Shown one piece after another: positions 43,960-52,186 of a stretch of 55,972 bases of DNA; the stretch's first letter is position 1, and the number at the start of each line of letters is the position of its first letter. Made by a program: the position numbers and the translations under genes. A model generated the notes under the pieces. It saw only the letters and a program-made list of their open reading frames with translations. It was not told the DNA's origin and searched no databases. Origin of the DNA: Rhodospirillaceae bacterium (GTDB taxonomy: Bacteria > Pseudomonadota > Alphaproteobacteria > Rhodospirillales > Rhodospirillaceae); NCBI GenBank assembly GCA_029245025.1, contig JAQWQC010000009.1, positions 1 to 55,972 of the forward strand, in the 5' to 3' direction.

Positions 43960-45147
43960 TCATTCGGATTTGATAGCCCCGAACAAAGCCCAAGACGTGT
44001 AATTCCCGTGCGCGGGGGGCGGAGTTTTGCCGAGGGCAACCTGACGGAAATAGTTTGGATCAGCACCGCCTACATCCGGAATGGATGCGGTAAAACATTC
44101 ACCTTCGCTAAACCCAGCGCTGGCCAGGAGGTCGACACACTCTTGAGACCGGAAATCCCTGTAGTGCGGCTCATTGTTATGCTCGTTATCCCAGTCGAGA
44201 TAAAAGTTGTAATAGGCGTCAACCTGAGAAGCTGGTGGCAACTCCATATGAACCATCATGCCCCCCGGTTTAAGAATACGACGACACTCACCGAGTATTC
44301 TCTTGGTTGCTGCAACAGACGTCTCATGGAAAAAGAAGCTTGAAACCACGAGGTCGAATGTGTTCTCGGCGAAGTTGAGTTTTTCTGCATTCTGCTGTGA
44401 GAACTGCGCATCAATGCCACGAGCTGCAGCCCGCGCGTGGGCATAGCGCAAACAAGGTGCGGCTAAATCAACACCGGTTAGCTCCGCGTCTGGAAAAATA
44501 TCTTTATAAGGAAATAGGTTGTTGCCGATGGTACAGCCGGTCTCCAGTATCTTTTCGGGTTTAAAATCGGGGTAGCGAATTGACAGCCACTTGCTAACAG
44601 ATGCTGCGACGCCGCTGCGGGTTTTGCTTGGTAACAGCGACCCCCTGAATACCAAACCGCCGTGCGCATAGATTGCCCCTTGGGCGACATCACCTTTAGC
44701 ATGTTCGTCGTGCCAACACCCCGGCATAAGGTGGACATCAAGAATGTCAATGTAATCAGGCATCTCTAAGTCAGGGTCTAAGGTCAAAGATCCACCGTGG
44801 GAATTTGATTGCTGTGCTTGATCAGAAATAGAAATCATCTCAGGCAGCTGGCGCTCGACTTCTTCCCGAACTGATTCCCAGACCATCTCCTGAGCATTGT
44901 ACCGAAGACTACTCCACACACGATAAGTTAGATTATCGGCTATAGCATCTCGGACTTCCTCGCCAGAATCAGGCTCACGCCCATGGGATGCGACGAAGTC
45001 CAGCTTCACAGATTTTTCGTAAGCCGCCTGCATATCGTCAGCGACATCCTTCATGATGTGTTTGCGCAACCGCGAAACAAAACCCTGACGGGCTAGCTCG
45101 TCGTGTGTTGGATCAACCAATGTGTCGATATCACGAATGGCGTTCAT
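43960..45147 (-). CDS. SAM-dependent methyltransferase, paralog 1
   Basis: A 395-residue class I methyltransferase with an unusual architecture. The first 190 residues are a helical, acidic domain shared with the neighbouring gene and carrying WSSLRYNAQEM and DVHLMPGCWHDEH. The Rossmann domain follows with motif I ETGCTIGNNLFPY, then SSFFFHETSVAAT and LKPGGMMVHMELPP, matching the Methyltransf_11/25 fold. Substrate unknown. The ATG at 45147 has GGAGG 6 nt before it. It lies 72 nt downstream of its paralog on the same strand, so the two were probably duplicated in tandem and co-transcribed. About half of the residues appear identical by eye in the conserved blocks. Confidence 0.85.
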   Translation of the reverse strand: MNAIRDIDTLVDPTHDELARQGFVSRLRKHIMKDVADDMQAAYEKSVKLDFVASHGREPDSGEEVRDAIADNLTYRVWSSLRYNAQEMVWESVREEVERQLPEMISISDQAQQSNSHGGSLTLDPDLEMPDYIDILDVHLMPGCWHDEHAKGDVAQGAIYAHGGLVFRGSLLPSKTRSGVAASVSKWLSIRYPDFKPEKILETGCTIGNNLFPYKDIFPDAELTGVDLAAPCLRYAHARAAARGIDAQFSQQNAEKLNFAENTFDLVVSSFFFHETSVAATKRILGECRRILKPGGMMVHMELPPASQVDAYYNFYLDWDNEHNNEPHYRDFRSQECVDLLASAGFSEGECFTASIPDVGGADPNYFRQVALGKTPPPAHGNYTSWALFGAIKSE

Positions 45148-45219
45148 GCAAACCTCCAGAGCAATGACCAAGTAAAAAGTATCGGCGCGGTCAAACGAAT
45201 ACGCAATGGCTCAACAGCA

Positions 45220-46434
45220 CTACTTTCCCGCACCGAACAAATAGTAGCTAGAGAAATTGCTGTGCTGCGGCGCTTCTGCTTCGCCGCGGGCAAAGGCAGC
45301 GAATTCTTCATCACTGACCCCGCCGCGATCGGGGATACGAACAAGGCGGCAGTTTTCCGACGCGAATCCGGCTTCTTCCATTAGAGCGATGGGGTCTTGC
45401 CTCCGGAACGCGGCATAGTGAGGCTCGTGATTGTGGTAAGCATCCCAATCCAAAAAGAAATTATAGTAAGGGTCCATCGATGAGGTAGGTGGTAATTCCA
45501 TATGGATCGTTACACCACCCGGCGCCAACAACCGATTGACCTCAGCCAAAATCTTTTTAGTCGATGGCACAGCCACCTCATGGAAAAAGAAGCTTGAGAC
45601 CACAAGATCGAACATTCCGTCTTCGAAATCCGTCTCCTCGGCATTTTGTTGTGAATAGTGTGTGGAAATACCTTGCGCCTCAGCGCGTGCATGACCGTAT
45701 CGTAACACCGGGGCGCCGACATCAATGCCGTAGAGTTCGGCGCCGGGAAACGCTCGGTGAAAAGGCAATAAATTCGAACCGATCGTACAACCCAAATCTA
45801 AAATTCGCTTCGGTTTAAAATTGGGATATTTGAGCGTTAAGTAGTGAGAAATGGAGTCTGCGACGCCGCCCTTGCCCGGATTTTTGGCTGGCTTTAATGC
45901 CCCTGAAAACACTTTAGTACCGTGAGCATAAACGGCTCCAACAGCAACATCTTCTTCAAGGTACTCTGTATAAAAACAGCCGGGCATTAAATGAATGTCC
46001 AAAGCGCTAACCGCTTTTGGGATCGACAGGTCCGGATTTAGCCTCAATGTTCCGCCGGCTGGCGTTTGCCTAGCCACTTTATCTGCCACATCAATAAGTT
46101 CTGGCAAAGCCCGCTCCACCTCTCCTTGCACGGAGTTCCACGTCATTTCCTGAGCATTGTACCGAAGAGATGACCACGTCTTGTAAAAGGTTTTTGGCTC
46201 CATAGCCTTTCTGACCGTCAACGCATGCTGCGGGCTTTCCCCATGATTAGCGCGGAAAGATGGCTCTACTGTATTTTCATAAACCGCGCGCATGTCTTGC
46301 GCGAGATCAGCCATTACAAACTTGCGCAGGAAGGCAACATACTTTTGTCGCGCCGCTTCGTCATGTGTTGAAAGCGGGATACTGTCGATGGACGGCAGCG
46401 CATCTGCACCAGATGCCTTTTCTTCGCGATACAC
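45220..46434 (-). CDS. SAM-dependent methyltransferase, paralog 2
   Basis: A 404-residue methyltransferase closely related to the gene downstream. The N-terminal domain has WSSLRYNAQEMTWNSV and DIHLMPGCFYTEY; motif I is LDLGCTIGSNLLPF, with VVSSFFFHEVAVPSTKKIL and the GGVTIHMELPPTSS region later. The HLMPGC motif with a nearby acidic residue is conserved in both copies and could bind a metal or substrate. The start is a GTG at 46434 with GGAGA upstream. It is divergent from the TonB receptor gene across a 550-nt gap, which should contain the promoters of both. The substrate is unknown. Confidence 0.85.
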   Translation of the reverse strand: MYREEKASGADALPSIDSIPLSTHDEAARQKYVAFLRKFVMADLAQDMRAVYENTVEPSFRANHGESPQHALTVRKAMEPKTFYKTWSSLRYNAQEMTWNSVQGEVERALPELIDVADKVARQTPAGGTLRLNPDLSIPKAVSALDIHLMPGCFYTEYLEEDVAVGAVYAHGTKVFSGALKPAKNPGKGGVADSISHYLTLKYPNFKPKRILDLGCTIGSNLLPFHRAFPGAELYGIDVGAPVLRYGHARAEAQGISTHYSQQNAEETDFEDGMFDLVVSSFFFHEVAVPSTKKILAEVNRLLAPGGVTIHMELPPTSSMDPYYNFFLDWDAYHNHEPHYAAFRRQDPIALMEEAGFASENCRLVRIPDRGGVSDEEFAAFARGEAEAPQHSNFSSYYLFGAGK

Positions 46435-46984
46435 GATCGTCTCCGGTCAAAACTCACTAGTCACAACAAACTCGTCACTTAAACGGATATATCAGAGTTT
46501 TTTTGGCCTATTTCAACTGGAATCATGCGAAAGCAGAGCAAAATCACCCCGGCTTGATTGACGTGCTAGACCCCGCTTCACTCTCCCTTTAGCTGATAGC
46601 GCCATAGCCCTTCCGGTTTATGGCCTAATCAAACGGCCGCGATGGCGTATCAGCCTCAAAATGTCATCAGCGGGTGTTTAATTTATCATTTGTCGACTGT
46701 TTGGGATGGAGTCATCGACAAAAAACCCAACGCAACCTAACCGATAAACAGTGTGTTTCTTTAGAAAGGGATTGAATCGTTTAACGAGTGAGGTCTGGGA
46801 TTGCGAACTACCGGAAGAAGAATCCGAACGAAAATAGTTAGGGGAAGGACGGAAGTAACAGCGTCATTACGTATACTTATTGATATTTTCTAGCTTCAGT
46901 CCCTCTCAATCGGGCTGGTTTGCAATAATGCCTTAAAATAGTAGGGTAAGGGATATTTCTTAGAATACACCTCAGGGGGCAGAT
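46435..46984. other. Divergent promoter region between methyltransferases and TonB receptor
   Basis: A 550-nt region without a gene. It is AT-rich on the receptor side and has no open frame that looks coding. The receptor start is preceded by AGGGGGC. I could not assign -35/-10 elements with confidence. Both flanking units start here, so shared regulation is possible. Confidence 0.4.
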
Positions 46985-49552
46985 ATGGCTAATGTACGAG
47001 TATTTCTTGGAACTCTCGTGCTAGTTTTGGCAACAATGGTTAATGCTCAAGGAGCCACAGCAGATGGCGAAACGAGCCTGATCAAACCTGAAGAGATTAT
47101 TGTCACCGCTACCAAGCGTGCGCAGAGCCTTCAGGAGGTCCCCATAGCTATCACCGTCGTTAATGCCGCTGTGATTGAACAATCACAGATTAACGACCTG
47201 CTAGATCTTCAAACCGTAGTGCCAACATTGCGCGTTACCCAACTTCAAAATTCTGCCCAAACAAACTTTTTGATAAGAGGTTTTGGTAATGGGGCAAATA
47301 ATGCCGGCATTGAAGCAGAGGTTGGCGTTTTTATTGATGGCGTTTACCAATCTCGTGCGGCGTCTTCGATACTAGACCTTCCAGAACTTGAAAGAATTGA
47401 AGTACTTCGAGGCCCTCAATCAAGTATTTACGGGAAAAATGTGTCTGTAGGGGCAATTTCAATCACAACAAAAGGCCCAGAATTCGAATTTAGCGGAATG
47501 GGCGAGCTGACCTATGGCAATTATGACCAGATAATTGGCAAGGCTAGTATTACGGGTCCAATTTCTGACAAAGCAGCATTCCGCCTCTCAGGCTCCATCA
47601 ATCAGAGGGACGGCTACTACACTAATACGGTCACAAATGGAGATATTAACGATCGAGATCGTTTTTCATTGCGAGGTCAAATTCTCTTAGAGCCGTCTGA
47701 CGCTTTCTCAATCAAAGTTATTGCTGACTATAACAAAATTAATGAAATTTGTTGCGGAGCTTCTCAGCTTTTCAATGGGGTACTCTCACAAGTGATTGGT
47801 GCACCTTTTCCTTTTGGACTTGGAGAACCAATAGGAAACCCCGCTAGGCTGTTTGATCGCGAAGTTGCCTATAGTAAAGACCCAAGCAATGAACTTGAGG
47901 GTAAAGGATTATCGATAACAGGTGAGGTAGATCTTGGCTTTGCCGACCTTACATCGATAACCGCATATAGAGAGCAATCAAATAATAGCGACAATACAGT
48001 AGATTTCTCGGGAGCAGATATCGTCGATCTGCTTCAATATCAGAAGTTTGAGACCTTCACGCAAGAATTCAGGCTAACTTCCAAAGATGATGGCGATCAG
48101 CTTGACTGGCTCCTTGGCGCCTACTACTTCGACGAAAGCGTACCAACATGCTGTAGGACACTCACCTTCGGCACGGACGCATTCAACTTTGCGAATGCTT
48201 TAGCTGGCGGTCAACTTCCTGCATTACAAACTTTGCTTAGTTTGCCCCCAGGTTCATTGTTCAGGGACGGCACAGGTATCGTCGACAATTATACCCTTGA
48301 CGACGAGTCGGTACAGGTTTTTGCAAACGCTGACTTTCGCGCATCTGAGAAATTAACCTTCTCCATTGGTGGCGCTTACATTGATTCGAAGAAATCTGCC
48401 ACATCGAACGTTGTGATGAATGACGTGTTGTCCAGTCTAGACTTTCCTGCAATTGGTGAAGGAGTCATAACGCAGACGGTGGTAGCACAACAATATGCAG
48501 CGCTAGGGGTGGACGCCACCAACCCGGCAGCTATCGCCGCGATAGAAGCCATTGCTCCCGGAACGTTTGCGGCAATATCTGCTGGGGCAGGAGCGTTTGC
48601 GGCAGCAAATAAAGATAATCCCGCAGTCAATCCACTCCTTGCATTCGTACCTCTTCAATTTTTCCCGGTGCCTGTTAATTATCCGAACGCCAATGAAACA
48701 GGAGTGCTGAGTGGCGATAAAATTACCTATCAAGCACGATTGGCCTATGACTTCACAGACACATTCACAGGCTATGTCAGCTATGCAACTGGTTGGAAAG
48801 CTGGGGCCATTAATTTGTCATCAGACTCAAGGCCTCCCTCTGCTAATTCAAGTGGAAGATTTGCACGACCCTCAGACGTGAGTGTGATTGAAATTGGTCT
48901 TAAGAGTAGCTTTGACCGAGGTTACTTCAACTTAGCGGTTTTTGAGCAGGAGGTGAAAGATTTCCAATCCAATCTATTCACGGGCGCCGGCTTTGAAATT
49001 TCTAACGCAGGTAGTGAAGTGCATAAAGGGTTTGAGATTGACGCGGCATTCGCACCAACAGAAGACCTAGTTATCGCATCAGCAGTTATCGTAATGGATC
49101 CAAAATACAAATCTTTCCTTGGAGCGCCTTGTCAAGCATTCGACGTAGCGAGATGCGGCGCTGGTCAGTCATCTAGAGATTTGAGTGGGACAAAAGCCGC
49201 TGGCATCCACGAAATCAGCTGGTCCACATCCGTTACTTACTCACACGAGTTTAATAGTGGTTTATCCGGGTTCTTAAGGGGTGAGTATCTCTACGAAAGC
49301 AATGTTGACGTCGTAGACAATGTGCCAGCCTTTGCCTTAGGGAGCCCGCTTGCTCAACGTAAGGTTAACAATCTTAATGCTAGTGCAGGGTTGGCGATGG
49401 ATAACGGAATAGAATTCTTGCTGTGGGGCCGGAATCTTACAAACGATAATAATCTTCTCAGCGCATTTCCAACCGTTATCCAGGAAGGCAGCTTTAGCGG
49501 TTACCTTAATGCACCGCGCACCTATGGGCTAACTGTTCGCAGCAGATTCTAA
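46985..49552 (+). CDS. TonB-dependent receptor
   Basis: An 855-residue outer-membrane active transporter. A signal peptide (VFLGTLVLVLATMVNAQGA, cleavage near residue 24) is followed by a TonB-box-like EEIIVTATKR and a plug domain with IRGFGNGANNAGIEAEVGVFIDGVYQSR and RIEVLRGPQSSIYGKNVSVGAISI. The barrel is long and ends in SRF, a typical outer-membrane C-terminal phenylalanine. Residues 520-560 include an alanine-rich insertion (AAIEAIAPGTFAAISAGAGAF), probably an extracellular loop. Family members of this type import siderophores, vitamins or complex carbohydrates and aromatic compounds; the ligand is not known. Base composition is lower in GC than the left part of the window. No TonB, ABC or regulator gene accompanies it. 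Confidence 0.93.
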   Translation: MANVRVFLGTLVLVLATMVNAQGATADGETSLIKPEEIIVTATKRAQSLQEVPIAITVVNAAVIEQSQINDLLDLQTVVPTLRVTQLQNSAQTNFLIRGFGNGANNAGIEAEVGVFIDGVYQSRAASSILDLPELERIEVLRGPQSSIYGKNVSVGAISITTKGPEFEFSGMGELTYGNYDQIIGKASITGPISDKAAFRLSGSINQRDGYYTNTVTNGDINDRDRFSLRGQILLEPSDAFSIKVIADYNKINEICCGASQLFNGVLSQVIGAPFPFGLGEPIGNPARLFDREVAYSKDPSNELEGKGLSITGEVDLGFADLTSITAYREQSNNSDNTVDFSGADIVDLLQYQKFETFTQEFRLTSKDDGDQLDWLLGAYYFDESVPTCCRTLTFGTDAFNFANALAGGQLPALQTLLSLPPGSLFRDGTGIVDNYTLDDESVQVFANADFRASEKLTFSIGGAYIDSKKSATSNVVMNDVLSSLDFPAIGEGVITQTVVAQQYAALGVDATNPAAIAAIEAIAPGTFAAISAGAGAFAAANKDNPAVNPLLAFVPLQFFPVPVNYPNANETGVLSGDKITYQARLAYDFTDTFTGYVSYATGWKAGAINLSSDSRPPSANSSGRFARPSDVSVIEIGLKSSFDRGYFNLAVFEQEVKDFQSNLFTGAGFEISNAGSEVHKGFEIDAAFAPTEDLVIASAVIVMDPKYKSFLGAPCQAFDVARCGAGQSSRDLSGTKAAGIHEISWSTSVTYSHEFNSGLSGFLRGEYLYESNVDVVDNVPAFALGSPLAQRKVNNLNASAGLAMDNGIEFLLWGRNLTNDNNLLSAFPTVIQEGSFSGYLNAPRTYGLTVRSRF

Positions 49553-49564
49553 TAGGGAAGGTTC

Positions 49565-49582
49565 ATAGCGCTACTGCGCTAT
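49565..49582 (+). terminator. Hairpin downstream of the TonB receptor
   Basis: ATAGCGC-tact-GCGCTAT is a perfect 7-bp stem with a 4-nt loop, 12 nt after the receptor stop. No T-run follows, so it is a Rho-independent terminator only in a weak sense; it may stabilise the 3' end. Confidence 0.45.
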
Positions 49583-50056
49583 CTCAACGAGGACAAGAGG
49601 GACTAGTGAGTGTCTGAGATGCCCTATGTCAACGCCTAAGAGCGATTGCCGCTCGTTTGATGCCAGTGTGTCAGAGAACTTACATGAGCCACATGACGCT
49701 TTTTGAGCGCCCCTTCAGCTCATGTATAGAAGAGTCTTTTTGAAGCCAAAAATTCTGAGCGAAAAATTTTTCAGAGAAGAGATTCATCTTCCTGATCAGA
49801 TACGCTTGTCATGTAAGTGGAGTCGATTACTTTCCATAGTCGAGCTCACTTCGCTTTGAGTGGAGCGGTTGGTAGCTGGTAGCTGTGGTTACAGTCATTT
49901 TTCCCGATCTGATCTTCTCAGGTTGACTTTTTATGTCTCACTTTTTTTCGTCGATGTATTCTGCGCTCTAGGTCTTTGGGTGGGGGCACAACTTAACCAC
50001 ACCTTTAAAGGGCAAAGGAGTCGTCATTCTAAGATTATTAGGGAATTAAGAGGAAT
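49583..50056. other. Region without a supported gene
   Basis: About 470 nt with no gene that I can support. An open frame with hydrophobic content at 49860-50060 lacks a ribosome site. Base composition drops toward the right, approaching the AT-rich island. Confidence 0.4.
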
Positions 50057-50329
50057 ATGATTAAACCAAGAGTAATTCTTACCCTCTGGGTGACAACTTT
50101 GATGAGCGCTTTTGCATCCGCTGCCGAACATAACGGTGTTAAAGAATTCGCGGTGCCAGTTGAGAAGTATAATGACAAAGAGAAGCTTTTGGTGTGTGAG
50201 TCCGACGGCAGATATGCTCATGATTTAGTCAGAAAGCCATACATGAATGCTCACGAAGAAATTCAAGCATTCTCAACAACCGTCTATGCTGGCGTTTTAG
50301 ATAAAGAAAGAATGGTATCCCAGTTATAA
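50057..50329 (+). CDS. Small secreted protein of unknown function
   Basis: A 90-residue product with a clear signal peptide (RVILTLWVTTLMSAFASAAE, cleavage near residue 23) and a mature part that is charged, with KYNDKEKLLVCESDGRYAHDLVRKPYM. AGAGGA lies 5 nt before the ATG. One cysteine only in the mature region. It converges on and overlaps the end of the next gene by 46 nt, so the C-terminus may be truncated. No family recognised. Confidence 0.5.
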   Translation: MIKPRVILTLWVTTLMSAFASAAEHNGVKEFAVPVEKYNDKEKLLVCESDGRYAHDLVRKPYMNAHEEIQAFSTTVYAGVLDKERMVSQL

Positions 50330-51024
50330 AAACCTGCTTCTGCCATTAAATTGACATGGTCTTTCAAAGTGAAAGATTCTGGGCAAATCTCCTTGCCGTT
50401 AATTACCTCATGTATTTTTAGTCCTCTCGAAAAATCATATCGCTTAAATGGATGAATATCAGTCAATGAATTCGTTAAAATTTTCCCATTTTCAAACTCA
50501 GGATGTTTTTTGATTAATCCTGTCTTAATACATGATTTTTCTTTTTCTTTTGTAAGAGCAGTGCAAACTGAGATGGACAAAAATGTTTTATGCAGTTTTT
50601 TCTGCTCATCCATTTCTAATAAAATATCTTTGTGCTGCCAAAAATATTCCAAAATAATACTTACTGGTACGCTGTGCTCAATGTGAACATGATGAGAGCT
50701 GTACTGCTCCCCTCTGAGTTTTTTTCCACTTCTTTTTTCTAGTGGGATTTTCATGTAATCCTTAGAACGGTAAATAGCCCCTCTGCATGCTCCTAATTTG
50801 CCTTCTTTGGACATCCAACCATAGTAATCGTGTGCTTTCCTGGCTCTCACATTACTCCCACCCAACCTTTCTTTGAAGCTCTTGAGGCTCTTAGACTCCA
50901 CTAGACTGTTTTTTATAAAATCAGCAAAAATTATAGGGTGAAATTGGGTATTTCTTCGAAATTTATTTCTTATGCTATTTTTGGAATCAAGATATTCCTC
51001 CATGTGTCTTCTAATTTCATTCAT
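50284..51024 (-). CDS. AT-rich gene, possible HNH-type nuclease
   Basis: A 246-residue soluble protein with base composition far more AT-rich than the rest of the window. It is lysine-rich (SLKSFKERLGG, KSCIKTGLIKKHPEFENGKI). The segment YSSHHVHIEHSVPVS (His111, His112, His114, Glu116, His117) is histidine-rich and resembles the start of an HNH/ββα-metal motif as in some restriction or anti-phage nucleases, but the remaining motif residues are not obvious. A second conserved-looking block is SISVCTALTKEKEKSC. The ATG at 51024 is chosen since the longer frame from 51054 reads through a decayed VOC gene. Function is a guess; transfer into the genome is likely. Confidence 0.55.
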   Translation of the reverse strand: MNEIRRHMEEYLDSKNSIRNKFRRNTQFHPIIFADFIKNSLVESKSLKSFKERLGGSNVRARKAHDYYGWMSKEGKLGACRGAIYRSKDYMKIPLEKRSGKKLRGEQYSSHHVHIEHSVPVSIILEYFWQHKDILLEMDEQKKLHKTFLSISVCTALTKEKEKSCIKTGLIKKHPEFENGKILTNSLTDIHPFKRYDFSRGLKIHEVINGKEICPESFTLKDHVNLMAEAGFYNWDTILSLSKTPA

Positions 51025-51216
51025 GCTTTTAATCTTTCTTGTCTCCATAACCATTTTTAGTCTTTTGGTTGCGTATCAAATTTGATTCCTTTTTGTTTCA
51101 AATTTTTCAACGTATTGATCTAAATCTTCACACTCGAAATAGACGCAAACACCTTCTCCTTTTGGTATTGATGTTGTTAGGTCTAAAGAGAGAATAGTGA
51201 TTTGATTTAGATTCAT
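51021..51216 (-). pseudogene. Decayed glyoxalase/VOC-family gene
   Basis: The minus strand begins ATG at 51216 and reads NLNQITILSLDLTTSIP, then directly KGEGVCVYFECEDLDQYVEKF. In intact VOC-family proteins about 35 residues (FYQKLGL and the following strand) stand between these blocks, so an internal deletion is inferred. The frame then shifts: the next frame reads LKQKGIKFDTQPKD, a stop, and KWLWRQERLKA, matching the family's KGI-F and WLWREA-L blocks, before a stop at 51021-51023. The C-terminal DPDGN region is missing. It directly abuts the AT-rich gene, whose ATG overlaps its end. Confidence 0.75.
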
Positions 51217-51227
51217 TTCACTCCCAC

Positions 51228-51680
51228 TCAAGGGTTAACTTGCGTGGGCTGTTGGGCGAACAGGCGCTTGGGCCTCGCGCCCACAATATGTGCTGGCGTT
51301 TCATGAATGGGATGAATGGTCACAGTTACTTTTCCGGTACCTGAACGAACCTCACGGATACTTTGGTATTCATCTGAAAACCAAAAACCACGGGCTGCTT
51401 CCGCACAGGGAAACTTGGCGCCCATGACGCCTTGGTTTTCTGGCCACTCTCCTTCAAATGCTTCGGTTTGCTCGTCGAACAAGTAGTATCCTTGTTGGTC
51501 CCGATAGGTAGTTAATCTCCGCAGCTCCTTCGAATATGCTGCTAAGGGTTCTTCGTCCTCGACTTGAACAATCACTAGCATGATAACAGGTTTATCGCAG
51601 ACAACCTCCAGATGTTCAGGTTCGGCAAAAGCATGGGTATCAATAAAAACAGCCAGTAAAACACAAAAAATAAAACGCAT
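51228..51680 (-). CDS. Secreted DUF1330-domain protein
   Basis: A 150-residue protein with a signal peptide (RFIFCVLLAVFIDTHAFAEP, cleavage near residue 19). The body resembles the DUF1330 dimeric alpha-beta barrel family: VIVQVEDEEPLAAYSKELRRL, FEGEWPENQGVMGAKFPCAEAARGFWFSDEYQSIREVR. Most DUF1330 proteins are cytoplasmic, so export is unusual. It has cysteines at CDKP and FPCAE. The ATG at 51680 is chosen to start the signal peptide; a longer start at 51704 adds an arginine-rich stretch. Base composition is higher in GC than its AT-rich neighbours downstream. Confidence 0.7.
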   Translation of the reverse strand: MRFIFCVLLAVFIDTHAFAEPEHLEVVCDKPVIMLVIVQVEDEEPLAAYSKELRRLTTYRDQQGYYLFDEQTEAFEGEWPENQGVMGAKFPCAEAARGFWFSDEYQSIREVRSGTGKVTVTIHPIHETPAHIVGARPKRLFAQQPTQVNP

Positions 51681-51704
51681 ATCAACCACCGTCCTTCTCC
51701 GCAC

Positions 51705-51987
51705 TCAACTGTCGATGAGACTTAAATTATCGGATTTATTTGTATTTATTTTCACTTAGTAACAAGTATATTTTGCAAATGATTTTATAGACTTGCAATT
51801 TTTTATTTTAATTTTGGTCAATCAGTTTTTGTCCATTTCTAATTCAGGGCGTCCCGATAAGGGTAAGTACTTGAAAGTGAATTTAATCGATCTTCTAGAA
51901 GGTTAATTTGCTATTGAACCTTCCTGCACAGACCTCAAAGAGGTGGTGAATTCCCATCACCCTCTGCTTGGATACTATGATCGAATA
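51705..51987. other. AT-rich intergenic region
   Basis: About 280 nt, very AT-rich from 51720 to 51850 with long T-runs on the plus strand (TTTTTTATTTTAATTTTGG). No gene is supported. It may hold the promoter of the DUF1330 gene on the minus strand. Confidence 0.4.
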
Positions 51988-52170
51988 CTAAGGTTGTCCC
52001 GCCTTCTTGTCTCTAGGACCTGCAAAGGTGTAGTGGCTGACCAGTCGACCCTCTGCGCCATCATCGGCATGACGTTCCGTATAGCCCGCGTACCATTCCA
52101 TACCCCCGGAAAAGGCCGGTTCAATTTCCGCTGTTGCGCCCAGGGCCAAGATGAACCAAATGCGTTGTCA
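51988..52170 (-). other. Coding-like scrap behind the metallo-hydrolase gene
   Basis: On the minus strand a frame after a TGA at 52168-52170 reads RIWFILALGATAEIEPAFSG, then MEWYAGYTERHADDGAEG, and ends SHYTFAGPRDKKAGQP at the TAG 51988-51990. It looks like protein but has no ATG in frame at its start; an ATG at 52171 in the next frame runs only 16 codons. A frameshifted or truncated gene is likely. It begins 17 nt after the metallo-hydrolase stop. Confidence 0.35.
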
Positions 52171-52186
52171 TATAGTGAGGTTCAAT

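Noticed and set aside
43861-44343. Plus-strand frame of 160 codons over the end of methyltransferase 1
   Set aside because: It is mostly antisense to the Rossmann domain of a convincing gene.
49860-50060. Hydrophobic 66-codon frame before the secreted peptide
   Set aside because: It has no ribosome site, and the hydrophobic part probably reflects T-rich DNA.
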